This document shows, in pieces, positions 54,571 through 62,756 of a stretch of DNA of 64,000 nucleotides (positions are counted from its first letter, which is position 1; the number at the start of each line of letters is the position of its first letter). Position numbers and translations under genes: made by a program. This DNA comes from Oscillatoria sp. FACHB-1407 (lineage in GTDB: Bacteria; Cyanobacteriota; Cyanobacteriia; Elainellales; Elainellaceae), in assembly GCF_014697545.1 (NCBI RefSeq), contig NZ_JACJSA010000002.1, forward strand, positions 310,001-374,000, read 5' to 3'. Under the pieces are notes generated by a model. That model saw only the letters and a program-made list of their open reading frames with translations, had not been told where the DNA came from and did not search any database.

Positions 54571-54759
54571 GTGGATGTGCAGCAGTTTCTCGTTTGGGGC
54601 GATCGCCGCGATCGAATTGATCTAGCAGGACGGTTATCGTTTGGGCAACTCACCATTCGCCAAAGCGGTAGAAATGCCCTCGTTGGAGTTGGCAGTTCGG
54701 CTCTTTTAGTGCTGCAACATGTCAACGCTAACGTGTTGACCCGATCTGACTTCATCTAG
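54571..54759 (+). pseudogene. C-terminal fragment of an RTX-like calcium-binding protein
   Basis: The short frame reads F-L-V-W-G-D-R-R-D-R-I-D-L, then G-R-L-S-F-G-Q-L-T-I-R-Q-S-G, L-V-L-Q-H-V and T-R-S-D-F-I. This recalls the C terminus of cyanobacterial haemolysin-type repeat proteins, which end in a similar L-T-F-x-x-L-x-I ... S-G-x-D-T ... L-x-G-V ... F pattern. No start codon, no calcium repeats and no larger gene are present upstream. It is probably a relic. Confidence 0.4.
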
Positions 54760-54818
54760 CGATCGCCCCAAAGGGGGGAACTGCTTCGCATCACCCCTTC
54801 ACATCGCCCCCTTCTCTC

Positions 54819-55019
54819 CTATCGCTCTAACACCGTCATAAACTTCCCTTGTGCAAACGGAGCAGGCACAATTGGCATAAAGTGAACGCGATCATTTACC
54901 AGTTGTTTTACATAAAACTCATTGATCGTGTGTTTCACCTGCTCTCGCGTTCCGATAATCCAAATCTGCACTTTTTCGGCAGGCGGAATGGGCAGACGTT
55001 CGTTGAACTCTGTAGTCAT
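54819..55019 (-). CDS. Small cyanobacterial hypothetical protein (66 aa)
   Basis: The function is unknown. It is a compact, well-composed sequence with I-W-I-I-G-T-R-E-Q-V, I-N-E-F-Y-V-K and M-P-I-V-P-A-P near the C terminus, ending M-T-V-L-E-R. I recall short proteins with the T-R-E-Q-V ... I-N-E-F-Y pattern in other cyanobacteria. There is no membrane segment. It is a single gene, with about 300 bases of non-coding sequence on each side. Confidence 0.6.
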   Translation of the reverse strand: MTTEFNERLPIPPAEKVQIWIIGTREQVKHTINEFYVKQLVNDRVHFMPIVPAPFAQGKFMTVLER

Positions 55020-55129
55020 ACTATTTGCCTCACTGAAGGAGATGAACTGTAGCGAAGAAAAGCTTAAGGCGTAGTTTCCTAACTACTTGTTTTGCTTCAG
55101 TAAGGCGATTGATCCTAAAATCAACACAG

Positions 55130-55159
55130 CCTAACCTCCTGCTCGCATCAGGAGTTAGG
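55130..55159. terminator. Hairpin in the 55020-55365 gap
   Basis: CCTAACCTCCTG pairs with CAGGAGTTAGG (one bulge) around a CTCGCAT loop. There is no clear T-run. The rest of the gap shows nothing coding. Confidence 0.4.
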
Positions 55160-55365
55160 TTAGCTGGTTAGCGAGTGCTGGTAACACTCCTAATCAGCGT
55201 TATCCTCACCTTAAGCTTGTCTACTGGAAATCCAGTGTTTCATAGAATAATCGAAAGGGTGATTGTAGACAAGCGTACTAAGAGAATTGCTGTGCTAAAG
55301 CACTTCAAGAGGTCATGGGAGTTAGGTAAAGCTATAATTTAAGTCAAGTGATTTGAGCCAGAATC

Positions 55366-55716
55366 ATGACTACAGTAGCTATCTTGCCAATCTCTGATGT
55401 TAACGGCGAAAGAGCCTACCGAGCGATCGCAGGGGACAAGTTTTCTGTCGGTAAAACCGCAGGGCAAGCTCTGGATGCCTTAACTGCTCAGTTGGATGAG
55501 ATTGAATTCAGTGCGCTACTGGTTATCCAAAGTTTTCGTCCTGACCCATTTTTTAGTGCTGAACAGCAGGAAAGATTATCGGAATTGATGAACCTATGGC
55601 GATTAGCAAGGGATCAAGGACAAGAACTACCATCAGAACAACAAGCAGAGTTGAATGACTTGGTTGAAATGGAACTGCGAGCAGCAACAGCCCGTACTTC
55701 AGTGTTGATGCAGTAA
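55366..55716 (+). CDS. Hypothetical partner of the HNH protein (116 aa)
   Basis: The function is unknown. The N-terminal half has beta-strand-like text (V-A-I-L-P-I, Y-R-A-I-A-G). The C-terminal half is helical with S-A-E-Q-Q-E-R-L-S-E-L-M and L-P-S-E-Q-Q-A-E-L-N-D-L-V. I recall this protein from cyanobacteria next to a small HNH protein, which is also the case here: the next gene starts eight bases after its stop. The pair could be a regulator and a nuclease, or a toxin-antitoxin-like cassette. That is an inference. Confidence 0.65.
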   Translation: MTTVAILPISDVNGERAYRAIAGDKFSVGKTAGQALDALTAQLDEIEFSALLVIQSFRPDPFFSAEQQERLSELMNLWRLARDQGQELPSEQQAELNDLVEMELRAATARTSVLMQ

Positions 55717-55724
55717 GGAAATCC

Positions 55725-56126
55725 ATGAATCCTTACTACACAGCGATCGCCCAACGTGCAAATCATCGTTGTGAATATTGTAAGGCTCCCGAAGTGGTTT
55801 TCAATTTCCCGTTTGAGGTGGAGCATATTGTTCCACTTTCCCGGCAAGGTTCCGACGATGATGCCAATTTAGCCCTTGCTTGTCGTTCCTGCAATCTGCG
55901 AAAAGGCAATCGCATCAGTGGATTGTCCTCTCGTTCCAACGTAGAAGCTCGTTTCTTTCATCCACGGAAAGCCCAATGGGATGAGCATTTCCAAATCAAT
56001 GTTGAATCTGGCGAAGTTGTAGGGGTAACTCCCATTGGTGAGGTTACTGTGGAATATTTGGAGATGAACAGTTCTGCTCAAGTTGCAGCACGACAACTAT
56101 GGATCCGACTGAATTTGTTTCCATAA
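55725..56126 (+). CDS. HNH endonuclease (133 aa)
   Basis: This is a predicted metal-dependent nuclease of the HNH fold. Two zinc-binding C-x-x-C pairs, C-E-Y-C and C-R-S-C-N, frame the catalytic V-E-H-I-V-P-L-S, and N-L-A-L-A-C follows the usual pattern. The C-terminal 60 residues are a family-specific extension seen in cyanobacterial copies. AAGGAAA seven bases upstream supports the ATG. It is the second gene of a two-gene unit with the 55366 gene. Confidence 0.82.
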   Translation: MNPYYTAIAQRANHRCEYCKAPEVVFNFPFEVEHIVPLSRQGSDDDANLALACRSCNLRKGNRISGLSSRSNVEARFFHPRKAQWDEHFQINVESGEVVGVTPIGEVTVEYLEMNSSAQVAARQLWIRLNLFP

Positions 56127-56242
56127 CCGCGCAGTACAACAATTGCGGTGCAAAAGTTGCTAGCAGCCGCTGACCGCAACCGTTGGGCTTCTTCAGTCCC
56201 TGGTTAGGGCAGTACAGCAAGGTTATCTGTGGGAGATTGAGT

Positions 56243-56584
56243 TCAGCCTACTTGTGCAATCACTTGACCAATTTCTTGAGGGGTTGCACCTGTTGCCAGC
56301 ATTGCCCGAATCAGCAATTCAATAGAGACAGACGCATCACCATTTTCAGCCTTGGCAACACGGGGTTGACTAGAGTGTAATTTATCCGCCAGTTCTGTTT
56401 GAGTCATTGATTTTTGTCGTCGTTCTTTTAGGTTGCGACTCAATGCCAGCTTAATTTCAATGAGTGTTGTTTCTTCTGGCGTGAGGTCTAGAAATTCTGA
56501 AACTGTTCCAACTTTCCAGCCTTTGCCCTCTAGTTTTTTTCTCTTAGCTTCACCCACATTCCTAATCCTCCTGATCGTTGTCAT
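56243..56584 (-). CDS. XRE-family antitoxin (HigA-like, 113 aa)
   Basis: This is a predicted DNA-binding antitoxin. The helix-turn-helix is M-T-Q-T-E-L-A-D-K-L then S-Q-P-R-V-A-K-A-E-N-G (about residues 60-80), the standard XRE pattern. The N-terminal 45 residues (G-W-K-V-G-T-V-S-E-F-L, L-T-P-E-E) are typical of antitoxins paired with DUF891/HigB toxins. The start overlaps the end of the broken toxin gene by 23 bases, in toxin-first order as in higBA. The antitoxin frame itself is intact. Confidence 0.82.
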   Translation of the reverse strand: MTTIRRIRNVGEAKRKKLEGKGWKVGTVSEFLDLTPEETTLIEIKLALSRNLKERRQKSMTQTELADKLHSSQPRVAKAENGDASVSIELLIRAMLATGATPQEIGQVIAQVG

Positions 56585-56902
56585 ACTTGCTCAAGCGTTT
56601 TCGACAGGTATCAACAATGCTGTCGGGTGTCGTTCTTGTTGTTTTGTTAAATACCTCAAGAATGAGAATTGCATCGTTATCAATGCGGTAAATGATTCTC
56701 CAGTTTTTACTTGCATCTCAAACCCGCAGTTCATGGCAGTGTGCCCCAATACTCGGCATTGGTCTTGAGTGGGGCAATCCTAAACTTTCGCCCGTTGCAA
56801 TCGCCTCAACAAAACCCCTGTTTCTATACGTGCTTCCTGGCTAAAGGGCGGGGTTTTCACCTCCCCATGTAACCACACCAATGGTTTATCTGTTTTGCCC
56901 AT
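56562..56902 (-). pseudogene. HigB/RelE-type (DUF891) toxin, two inactivating changes
   Basis: Translating across frames recovers a whole toxin. It begins M-G-K-T-D-K-P-L-V-W-L-H-G-E-V, continues I-E-T-G-V-L-L-R-R-L-Q-R, and after a one-base loss in a short G run near 56791 continues L-P-H-S-R-P-M-P-S-I-G, C-H-E-L-R-V. A TGA at 56720-56718 then replaces what should be an Arg codon before D-A-S-K-N-W-R-I-I-Y-R-I and V-F-N-K-T-T. The family pattern P-x-S-R-P-M-P-S-I-G ... C-H-E-L-R is unmistakable. The toxin should be inactive, while its antitoxin remains open. Confidence 0.85.
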
Positions 56903-56939
56903 GCATCTTTTATATCATATCTGATATACCCGTGTTAAT

Positions 56940-57031
56940 TATCGCACCCCAATTAAACTCAGCAGGTAGATCGCTCCACCTGCTGGTCTTCAAAACCGGA
57001 CATGAAAGCTTTCCCTTCATCCGGTTCCTCA
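56940..57031 (-). ncRNA. Group II intron domains V and VI
   Basis: On the minus strand GAGGAACCGG...AAAGCTTTCAT...GTCCGGTTT forms a domain V-like hairpin (56988-57031). A second hairpin, CAGCAGGTGG...CTACCTGCTG, follows in the position of domain VI. It lies downstream of the maturase remnant, as expected. The exact 3' splice site is not certain. Confidence 0.6.
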
Positions 57032-57057
57032 ATGTCTTGGTGTTTGTCATTCATACC

Positions 57058-57591
57058 TTATCTACTATCTTTAGCAGATTTAGCATCATGGCAATGACGA
57101 TGGAGCAACTGGAGATTTTTGAACTCATCCAAACCGCCCTGAGAGCGAGGGATAATGTGGTCGATTTCCAGTAAATCTCTATCTCTAAAGAACAATCGGC
57201 AGAACGGGCAAATCCCCTTTTGTCGCTTGAGTAGCAAGACTACTCGTTGGTTGACTTGAGGGTGTCGTCCCATTCTGGTACTTCAGTAGACCCAATCGGC
57301 GTCATAGGGACTGCGCATGCCTTGCACTTTGATATGGCGTTGAATAGCCGTCGCATTGTGTCGAGCCAGTCTAATAATTGAGTCGGATGTTTTGGCTGCA
57401 AATGTCTATCCCTCCCCCTGGTTAATCAACCAGTATTTGTTGACAATCCAACTCTGGGTTTTACGGGGGTGACGGTGGGAAGCCCACTGAATGTTCTGTT
57501 TGTACAACCAATGATCCAGCATCGAGTAGGTGTCGGTACTAACAACCGTTGAGAAGTAATTTGATCTGCTGTTGTTGTTAGTACGGCACAT
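57058..57591 (-). pseudogene. Group II intron maturase, C-terminal remnant
   Basis: Three pieces in two frames read Y-S-M-L-D-H-W-L-Y, H-P-R-K-T-Q-S-W-I, then Q-R-H-I-K-V-Q-G, S-P-Y-D-A-D-W-V-Y, and then an HNH domain (C-P-F-C, L-E-I-D-H-I-I-P-R-S-Q-G-G, L-L-H-R-H-C-H-D). This is the maturase X plus endonuclease end of cyanobacterial intron proteins. A TGA at 57285-57283 replaces the conserved Trp of V-Y-W-S-T-R, and a frameshift lies near 57404. The reverse transcriptase part is missing. Confidence 0.8.
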
Positions 57592-58030
57592 CTATTTCAA
57601 GAACTTCTCATTACACCTCTGACAAGCAAAACAGGTTCATTACTGACAGAGGAGTTTGTGTTGTCTGAGTGAGCAGCAACAGGATTGAACGTAGCAACCG
57701 CCATCAAAAGAGGCGTGTACCTAGTGCCTGAAAGTTTGGTAATCAAAGTGATTGGTCAGTTGGTTCAAGATGATGCTGTTCAACTTGAGCAATCCTTACG
57801 AGAATGATTGTTTGTAAGGTATTCTAACCGCCACAGCCCAACCCTGCATTGGTGTGGACGGTACAGAGGTTATCGGTGAGTGTTCAAGGCTGTCTGCCAC
57901 GGAACAACTTCACCGTTAGACGTTCTCTCCAAATGAGCAACACATCATTTTTTTCAATTAGTGAATATTTCAGCTTTTTACACCTGTCTCATGTCACATT
58001 GAACTCAATACTACTGAGGAGCAATTTTCA
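57592..58030. other. Remnant region before glbN
   Basis: No intact gene is seen. A short plus-strand frame (57673-57807) reads G-L-N-V-A-T-A-I-K-R-G, V-I-K-V-I-G-Q-L-V and may be the end of a lost gene. The 5' part of the group II intron is not recognisable. The last 100 bases are the leader of glbN, with GAGGAG ten bases before its ATG. Confidence 0.45.
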
Positions 58031-58405
58031 ATGAGTACACTGTATGACAAGCTTGGTGGTGCAGCGGCTGTTGATTTGGCTGTAGAAAAGTTTTATGAGA
58101 AGGTCTTAGCGGATGAGCGAGTACAGCATTTCTTTGCTCAGACGGATATGGAACAACAGAAAAAGCATCAGAAAGACTTTATGACCTATGCCTTTGGTGG
58201 TGCTAAACATTGGGATGGTCGCCCAATGAGGGATGCTCATAAAGCATTAGTCACCGAGATGGGCCTGACCGATAGCCACTTCAATGCGATCGCCGAGGAT
58301 TTAGTTGCGACCCTGGTTGAATTGGAAGTTCCCCAAGCCTTAATCGATGAGGTCGTGCAGATTGTAGGTTCCGTTGCTCATCGGAATGATGTTTTAAACC
58401 GCTAA
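58031..58405 (+). CDS. glbN: Group I truncated haemoglobin
   Basis: This is a small heme protein that binds O2 and NO and is implicated in nitric oxide and reactive-nitrogen defence. At 124 residues it is the same length as Synechocystis GlbN. The key residues occur at the same positions: Tyr22 (B10), Gln43 (E7), His46 (E10), Gln47 (E11), proximal His70 (F8) and His117, the residue that forms the covalent heme-vinyl link in Synechocystis. G-G-A and G-G-A-K-H-W are present. A GAGGAG lies ten bases upstream. It is monocistronic, with a small hairpin after it. Confidence 0.93.
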   Translation: MSTLYDKLGGAAAVDLAVEKFYEKVLADERVQHFFAQTDMEQQKKHQKDFMTYAFGGAKHWDGRPMRDAHKALVTEMGLTDSHFNAIAEDLVATLVELEVPQALIDEVVQIVGSVAHRNDVLNR

Positions 58406-58451
58406 ACCAATGTAGCAGCAGTGAATCTACTCATATAGTCGGTTCAAGGTT

Positions 58452-58470
58452 GGTAGGACAAATTCCTACC
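58452..58470 (+). terminator. Hairpin after glbN
   Basis: GGTAGGA pairs with TCCTACC around CAAAT, followed by CTTATTTAT. It is a weak terminator candidate. The rest of the gap to 58623 shows nothing coding. Confidence 0.45.
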
Positions 58471-58623
58471 CTTATTTATGACGAGTTGTACTTAGATTCC
58501 TAATTCAAGGTTCTTTTTTCTTTTTTCTCTCTTCTACAAACCGTCTGACTCGATACAATTTCGCAAAATTTTGTACCTTAGAATACACGCCACTGACCCA
58601 AATTACTTAGATGGGCTTCAGTG

Positions 58624-60765
58624 ATGCTTCTTATGCAATGGCTTAATCGGCTGAGTATTAAATCGAAACTAATTGTTATGCTGCTGTCTGTCAGCAGCTG
58701 TTCTATTTTAGTCACCGCTTACTTAGGATACCGCAGTGGTCAATCAAACCTGACCGATCGCGTCTTTAGCCAACTGACAAGCCTCCGCACCTCAAAAGCC
58801 TATCAAATTGAGTCCTATTTCCAAACCATTCGCAACCACATTGAGACATTGAGTGAAGACCCTTCAGTGGTCGATGCAATGGAGGAGTTTATCGCGGCTC
58901 ATCAGCAATTAGAAACGGTGCAGATACCAGTAACTGCTAATCAAGCATTAACAAACTATTATCAGACTGAATTTTTGCCTCGCTTAGCCAAAACCGAACA
59001 AGGCTCTCCAGTGTTGGATTCGTTTCTACCAGAAACCCTGGCAGGGCGTTATTTGCAATATCACTATATTGCCCGTAATCCAAACGCAGTGGGCGAAAAA
59101 GATGCTCTCGACAGTGCCAATGATGGCAGTGAATATAGTAGATTACATGCTCGTTATCACCCAATTTTTCGCAATATTATTGACAAGTTTGGCTATTACG
59201 ATTTGTTCTTAATCGACTCTGAAGGAAGCATTATTTACACCGTTTATAAAGAAACAGATTACATCAGCAATCTTGTTACTGGACCTTACAACGAAAGCAA
59301 CTTAGCCCGATTATTTGCCCAGGTACGTCGGGCTAAAGAACGCGACTACGCCAGAATCATTGACTTTGAAGCCTATGCTCCTTCCTATGGGGCACCTGCG
59401 GCGTTTATTGCTGCTCCAATTTACAACGACTCTGAATTTATCGGGGTATTGGCAGTGCAGTTACCTGTTGATGAAATCAACAACGTTATGACGGGCAACC
59501 AGGATTGGAGAAGTGATGGATTGGGTGATACTGGAGAAACGTATCTAGTGGGTCACGATTACCTGATGCGATCAGTATCTCGCTTCTTGATTGAAACTCC
59601 AGAGGAATATCTGCAAGCGTTGCGATCGCTTGGTGTGGATGACATCGTGTTGAACCGCATTCAGCAGTACAACACTTCGATCTTAGAGCAACGAGTTCAA
59701 ACGGAAGGTGTAGAAGCCGCTCTAACGGGGCAAGAAGGCACCCAAATCATTCGCGACTATCGCAACGTTCCAGTGTTGAGTTCCTATGAGCCATTAGAGA
59801 TTGATGGATTAGACTGGGTGATTTTGTCAGAGATGGATCTGGCAGAAGCATACGCTCCAATCTACTCGTTTCAACGGCAGGTATTGATATCGGCAACCCT
59901 ATTAATGTTGCTCGTGACGTTGCTTGCAATGCTGCTGGCGTATTTGTTTGTGAAACCGATTAATCACTTAATTGCCAATGCCCATAGAGTCGAAGCAGGA
60001 CAATTAGACGCGATCGCCACGTTAAATAACGAAGACGAATTTGGGGAACTGGCAAAGTCATTCAACGCCATGGTAGTGAGTTTGCGAGCACAAACCAATT
60101 TAGTTGAGGAAAAGAATCGAGAGAACGAACAATTGTTGTTGAGTATATTCCCAGCAGCGATCGCCAAACGGTTAAAGCGAGGAGACAAAAACATCGCCGA
60201 GAGCGTCTCAAATGTTGCGGTGCTATTCTCTGATTTGACTGGTTTTTCTAAGCTGACAGACTCTCTCACAGCTTACGAGATCGTCACAATCTTGAACGAT
60301 TTAGTGACGGCATTTGATGAAGCCGCTGAACGCTACGGCATGGAAAAAATTAAAACAATTGGTGATAGCTACATGGCAGTCTGTGGGCTATCAGTTCCCT
60401 ATTTAGATCACGATCGCCGGGCCGTTGATTTTGCCTTAGAAATGCAGCTTATCGTTCGCCGCTTTAGCCATGAGCGGGGCTATCAACTCAACATTAGCAT
60501 TGGCATTAATTCCGGGGATATCGTCGCTGGAATTGTCGGTCGCAATAAGTTTATCTATGACGTGTGGGGCGACACCATCAATATCGCCAGTGCGCTCAAA
60601 ACTGCTTGTCCACTGGGGGCAATTTTAGTGTCAAACGATGTGCATAGTCGTTTACAAGATCTCTACGAGTTTGAGGGTGTGGAAACCATGGTCGAAAATG
60701 GCAAGGGTCCCCTCAAGGCATGGCGACTTAAAGGCACACACCAACCTGCACAGGCTGAAGTTTAA
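58624..60765 (+). CDS. Membrane class III nucleotidyl cyclase with HAMP (713 aa)
   Basis: This is a predicted receptor cyclase making cAMP (or cGMP). A first membrane helix is at about 14-35, a large Cache-type sensor follows (about 36-420), then a second helix (about 425-450), HAMP (L-A-N-A-H-R-V-E-A-G), and the cyclase domain from about 515. Metal-binding Asp residues are in L-F-S-D-L-T-G-F and G-D-S-Y-M-A. The purine-selecting Lys (I-K-T-I-G-D) and Asp (Y-D-V-W-G-D) fit an adenylate cyclase. The transition-state Arg expected in N-x-A-S-R appears as Ala (N-I-A-S-A-L). The ATG at 58624 or 58633 could be the start. It is followed after 20 bases by a channel gene. Confidence 0.85.
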   Translation: MLLMQWLNRLSIKSKLIVMLLSVSSCSILVTAYLGYRSGQSNLTDRVFSQLTSLRTSKAYQIESYFQTIRNHIETLSEDPSVVDAMEEFIAAHQQLETVQIPVTANQALTNYYQTEFLPRLAKTEQGSPVLDSFLPETLAGRYLQYHYIARNPNAVGEKDALDSANDGSEYSRLHARYHPIFRNIIDKFGYYDLFLIDSEGSIIYTVYKETDYISNLVTGPYNESNLARLFAQVRRAKERDYARIIDFEAYAPSYGAPAAFIAAPIYNDSEFIGVLAVQLPVDEINNVMTGNQDWRSDGLGDTGETYLVGHDYLMRSVSRFLIETPEEYLQALRSLGVDDIVLNRIQQYNTSILEQRVQTEGVEAALTGQEGTQIIRDYRNVPVLSSYEPLEIDGLDWVILSEMDLAEAYAPIYSFQRQVLISATLLMLLVTLLAMLLAYLFVKPINHLIANAHRVEAGQLDAIATLNNEDEFGELAKSFNAMVVSLRAQTNLVEEKNRENEQLLLSIFPAAIAKRLKRGDKNIAESVSNVAVLFSDLTGFSKLTDSLTAYEIVTILNDLVTAFDEAAERYGMEKIKTIGDSYMAVCGLSVPYLDHDRRAVDFALEMQLIVRRFSHERGYQLNISIGINSGDIVAGIVGRNKFIYDVWGDTINIASALKTACPLGAILVSNDVHSRLQDLYEFEGVETMVENGKGPLKAWRLKGTHQPAQAEV

Positions 60766-60785
60766 GCGCAAAGATTTAACCCCCT

Positions 60786-62240
60786 ATGCCACACACCGAC
60801 TTTAACCAACTGCTTATCTGGGCGATCGCCCTGATCGTCGGGTTTCCGTTGCTGGTGATCATTCTGGGTGAATTGATCTATCGCTTGCAACGACGCGGCA
60901 AACCGTTAGCCGCAACTCTCCGGGCAGTGCGCAACCTGGTGCTGCCTGTGTTTGTGTTCATGCTCTTTGCTCAGCAGGTTCTCAAGTTACCACCTGACAA
61001 TGAGTTGGTCAAAAGCATTGAAACATTATTCTGGATTTGCGTGTTGTATGCTGCCCTTTCGCTGTTTAACACGGTCGTGTTTGAGCAGGCAAAAGCAGAT
61101 ACCTGGCGTGCCCGAATGCCCAAGCTGTTGATCGACCTGTTTCAATTGGTGCTGGTGTTATTGGGAGGGGCGATCGTCCTGGCAAGCGTGTGGGATGCTG
61201 ACCTGGCAGGGGTGGCGACGGCTCTGGGTGTGAGTTCCATCGTCATCGGTTTGGCATTGCAAGACACACTTGGCAGCATCATGTCAGGCATTGCGCTGTT
61301 ATTTGAACGTCCTTTTACAGTGGGGGATTGGTTGCGAGTGGGCGATCTGGTGGGGCAAGTGATTGACATCAACTGGCGATCGGTGCGCCTGCAAACCTTT
61401 GAACGAGAAATGGTGATCATTCCTCACAAGCTCATTAGCAGTGAAATTGTCCGCAACTTCAGTCGTCCCCTCCGCATCCATGCCGAGCGGATTCGCATTG
61501 GTTTCTCCTACAACGACCCACCCAACTTAGCGAAACATGTGTTGCGAACCACAGCTTTGGAAACCGAAGGAATTTTGACCCATCCTGAACCACAAATTTT
61601 CACGTTTTCCTATGACGATTTTGCGATCACCTATGAGGTCAAACTGTTCATTGAAGACTACGGTGACCTGGAAGAAATTCGCGATCGCTTCATGAGTCGC
61701 GTCTGGTATGCTGCCCAGCGCAATAACCTGACAATTCCTTTCCCGATTCGTACCCTCTACCACTTCCACGGCCCCACCACTCAAGCGCAGGGAACGTCAA
61801 AGCGGTTTGCCGAAGGGCTACAAGCCATGCCGTCCTTTGTCCCACTGGATAAGCCTGAAAATTTGGACAGTCTATCGGATGGGATTACCTTGCAGCACTT
61901 TGGCACAGGTGAAACCGTGGTGCGCCAGGGAACAGTGAATAATGCCCTCTACGTCATCATTGCGGGGCAAGCCGTGATGACGACCAACCTCATCGGTCAG
62001 GACCATGAGGTATTGCCTCTCAAAGCAGGGGAGTTTTTTGGGGAAATGACCCTATTCTCTGGGGAAACCAGTCCCATCTCGGTTACGGTCGTAGAGGATC
62101 TAGAGGTGATGATGCTGTCTGCAATGGTGGTGAACCAGATGATTGAACGGCAACCCAGCTTTGCCCGCGAGATCAGCCAAATTTTGGAAACCCGGCGGCG
62201 AGCAGTACAGAGTATTCACCAAATGGTGACAGGAGTCTAA
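60786..62240 (+). CDS. MscS-type channel with C-terminal cyclic-nucleotide domain (484 aa)
   Basis: This is a predicted small-conductance mechanosensitive or ligand-gated channel of the bCNG type. Four helices are visible (about 9-28, 45-62, 80-97, 118-138). The pore helix and beta domain follow (G-L-A-L-Q-D-T-L-G-S near 160, F-E-R-P-F-T-V-G-D near 180, I-P-H-K near 220). The C-terminal 110 residues are a cNMP-binding fold (L-Q-H-F, F-F-G-E-M-T-L-F-S-G-E). The phosphate-binding Arg expected in the cassette G-E-x-R-x-A is Ser here (G-E-T-S-P-I-S-V). It is almost certainly cotranscribed with the cyclase. Confidence 0.88.
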   Translation: MPHTDFNQLLIWAIALIVGFPLLVIILGELIYRLQRRGKPLAATLRAVRNLVLPVFVFMLFAQQVLKLPPDNELVKSIETLFWICVLYAALSLFNTVVFEQAKADTWRARMPKLLIDLFQLVLVLLGGAIVLASVWDADLAGVATALGVSSIVIGLALQDTLGSIMSGIALLFERPFTVGDWLRVGDLVGQVIDINWRSVRLQTFEREMVIIPHKLISSEIVRNFSRPLRIHAERIRIGFSYNDPPNLAKHVLRTTALETEGILTHPEPQIFTFSYDDFAITYEVKLFIEDYGDLEEIRDRFMSRVWYAAQRNNLTIPFPIRTLYHFHGPTTQAQGTSKRFAEGLQAMPSFVPLDKPENLDSLSDGITLQHFGTGETVVRQGTVNNALYVIIAGQAVMTTNLIGQDHEVLPLKAGEFFGEMTLFSGETSPISVTVVEDLEVMMLSAMVVNQMIERQPSFAREISQILETRRRAVQSIHQMVTGV

Positions 62241-62294
62241 CCCAACCGGAGTAGGACTTATGCCCTTAAAGCCTAAAACTTGAAATTCCTGAAA

Positions 62295-62756
62295 TCAATC
62301 TGAAGCTGGAGCTTTTTCTGTGACAGATTCCTCTGGTGAGGCGATCGCCATCTTGTATTCCTCTACAGTTGCCGTGGGAAACTCCTCCAATGCTTTGGCA
62401 ATTTGTGAATTAATGTTGTGGTTCTTTCGCAGGCAGTAATAAATAGCGTGTGCCTGAGAACCAAACACAATGCGATCGCGATCGCGCAGGTTGTGAACCG
62501 CAACTTTATTGCCGTTCACAAAGAGTCCATTCTGGCTTCTGACATTGCCCTCAATGTCTCCGTCCACAATGCGATAAAAACTGCGATGTCGGTTAGCAGG
62601 GATAAGAATTAATGATGCATGACAGCGTGAGGCAAATTGCGAAAAAATTTGAATATTACATTTTGAACTTCTACCAATGGAATAAATAGAAGCGGTTAAA
62701 AAAATTTCACGCTGCCCCTGATCATCCTCAAGTATCAATAAGTGTTCATTACTCAT
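62295..62756 (-). CDS. FHA-domain protein (153 aa)
   Basis: This is a phosphothreonine-recognition protein, probably a reader of Ser/Thr kinase signalling. The FHA signature is G-R-S-S-K-C-N-I (residues 29-36), S-R-C-H-A-S-L in the second loop and N-G-L-F-V-N-G-N-K-V. A short helical and acidic tail follows. There is no kinase or phosphatase adjacent. It is convergent with the cyclase/channel unit, with only about 55 bases between the stops. Confidence 0.85.
   Translation of the reverse strand: MSNEHLLILEDDQGQREIFLTASIYSIGRSSKCNIQIFSQFASRCHASLILIPANRHRSFYRIVDGDIEGNVRSQNGLFVNGNKVAVHNLRDRDRIVFGSQAHAIYYCLRKNHNINSQIAKALEEFPTATVEEYKMAIASPEESVTEKAPASD

Noticed and set aside
50133-57285. Alternative genetic code or selenocysteine at the in-frame TGA codons
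   Set aside because: The same genes also have frameshifts and truncations, and ordinary genes end in TGA, so decay explains them.
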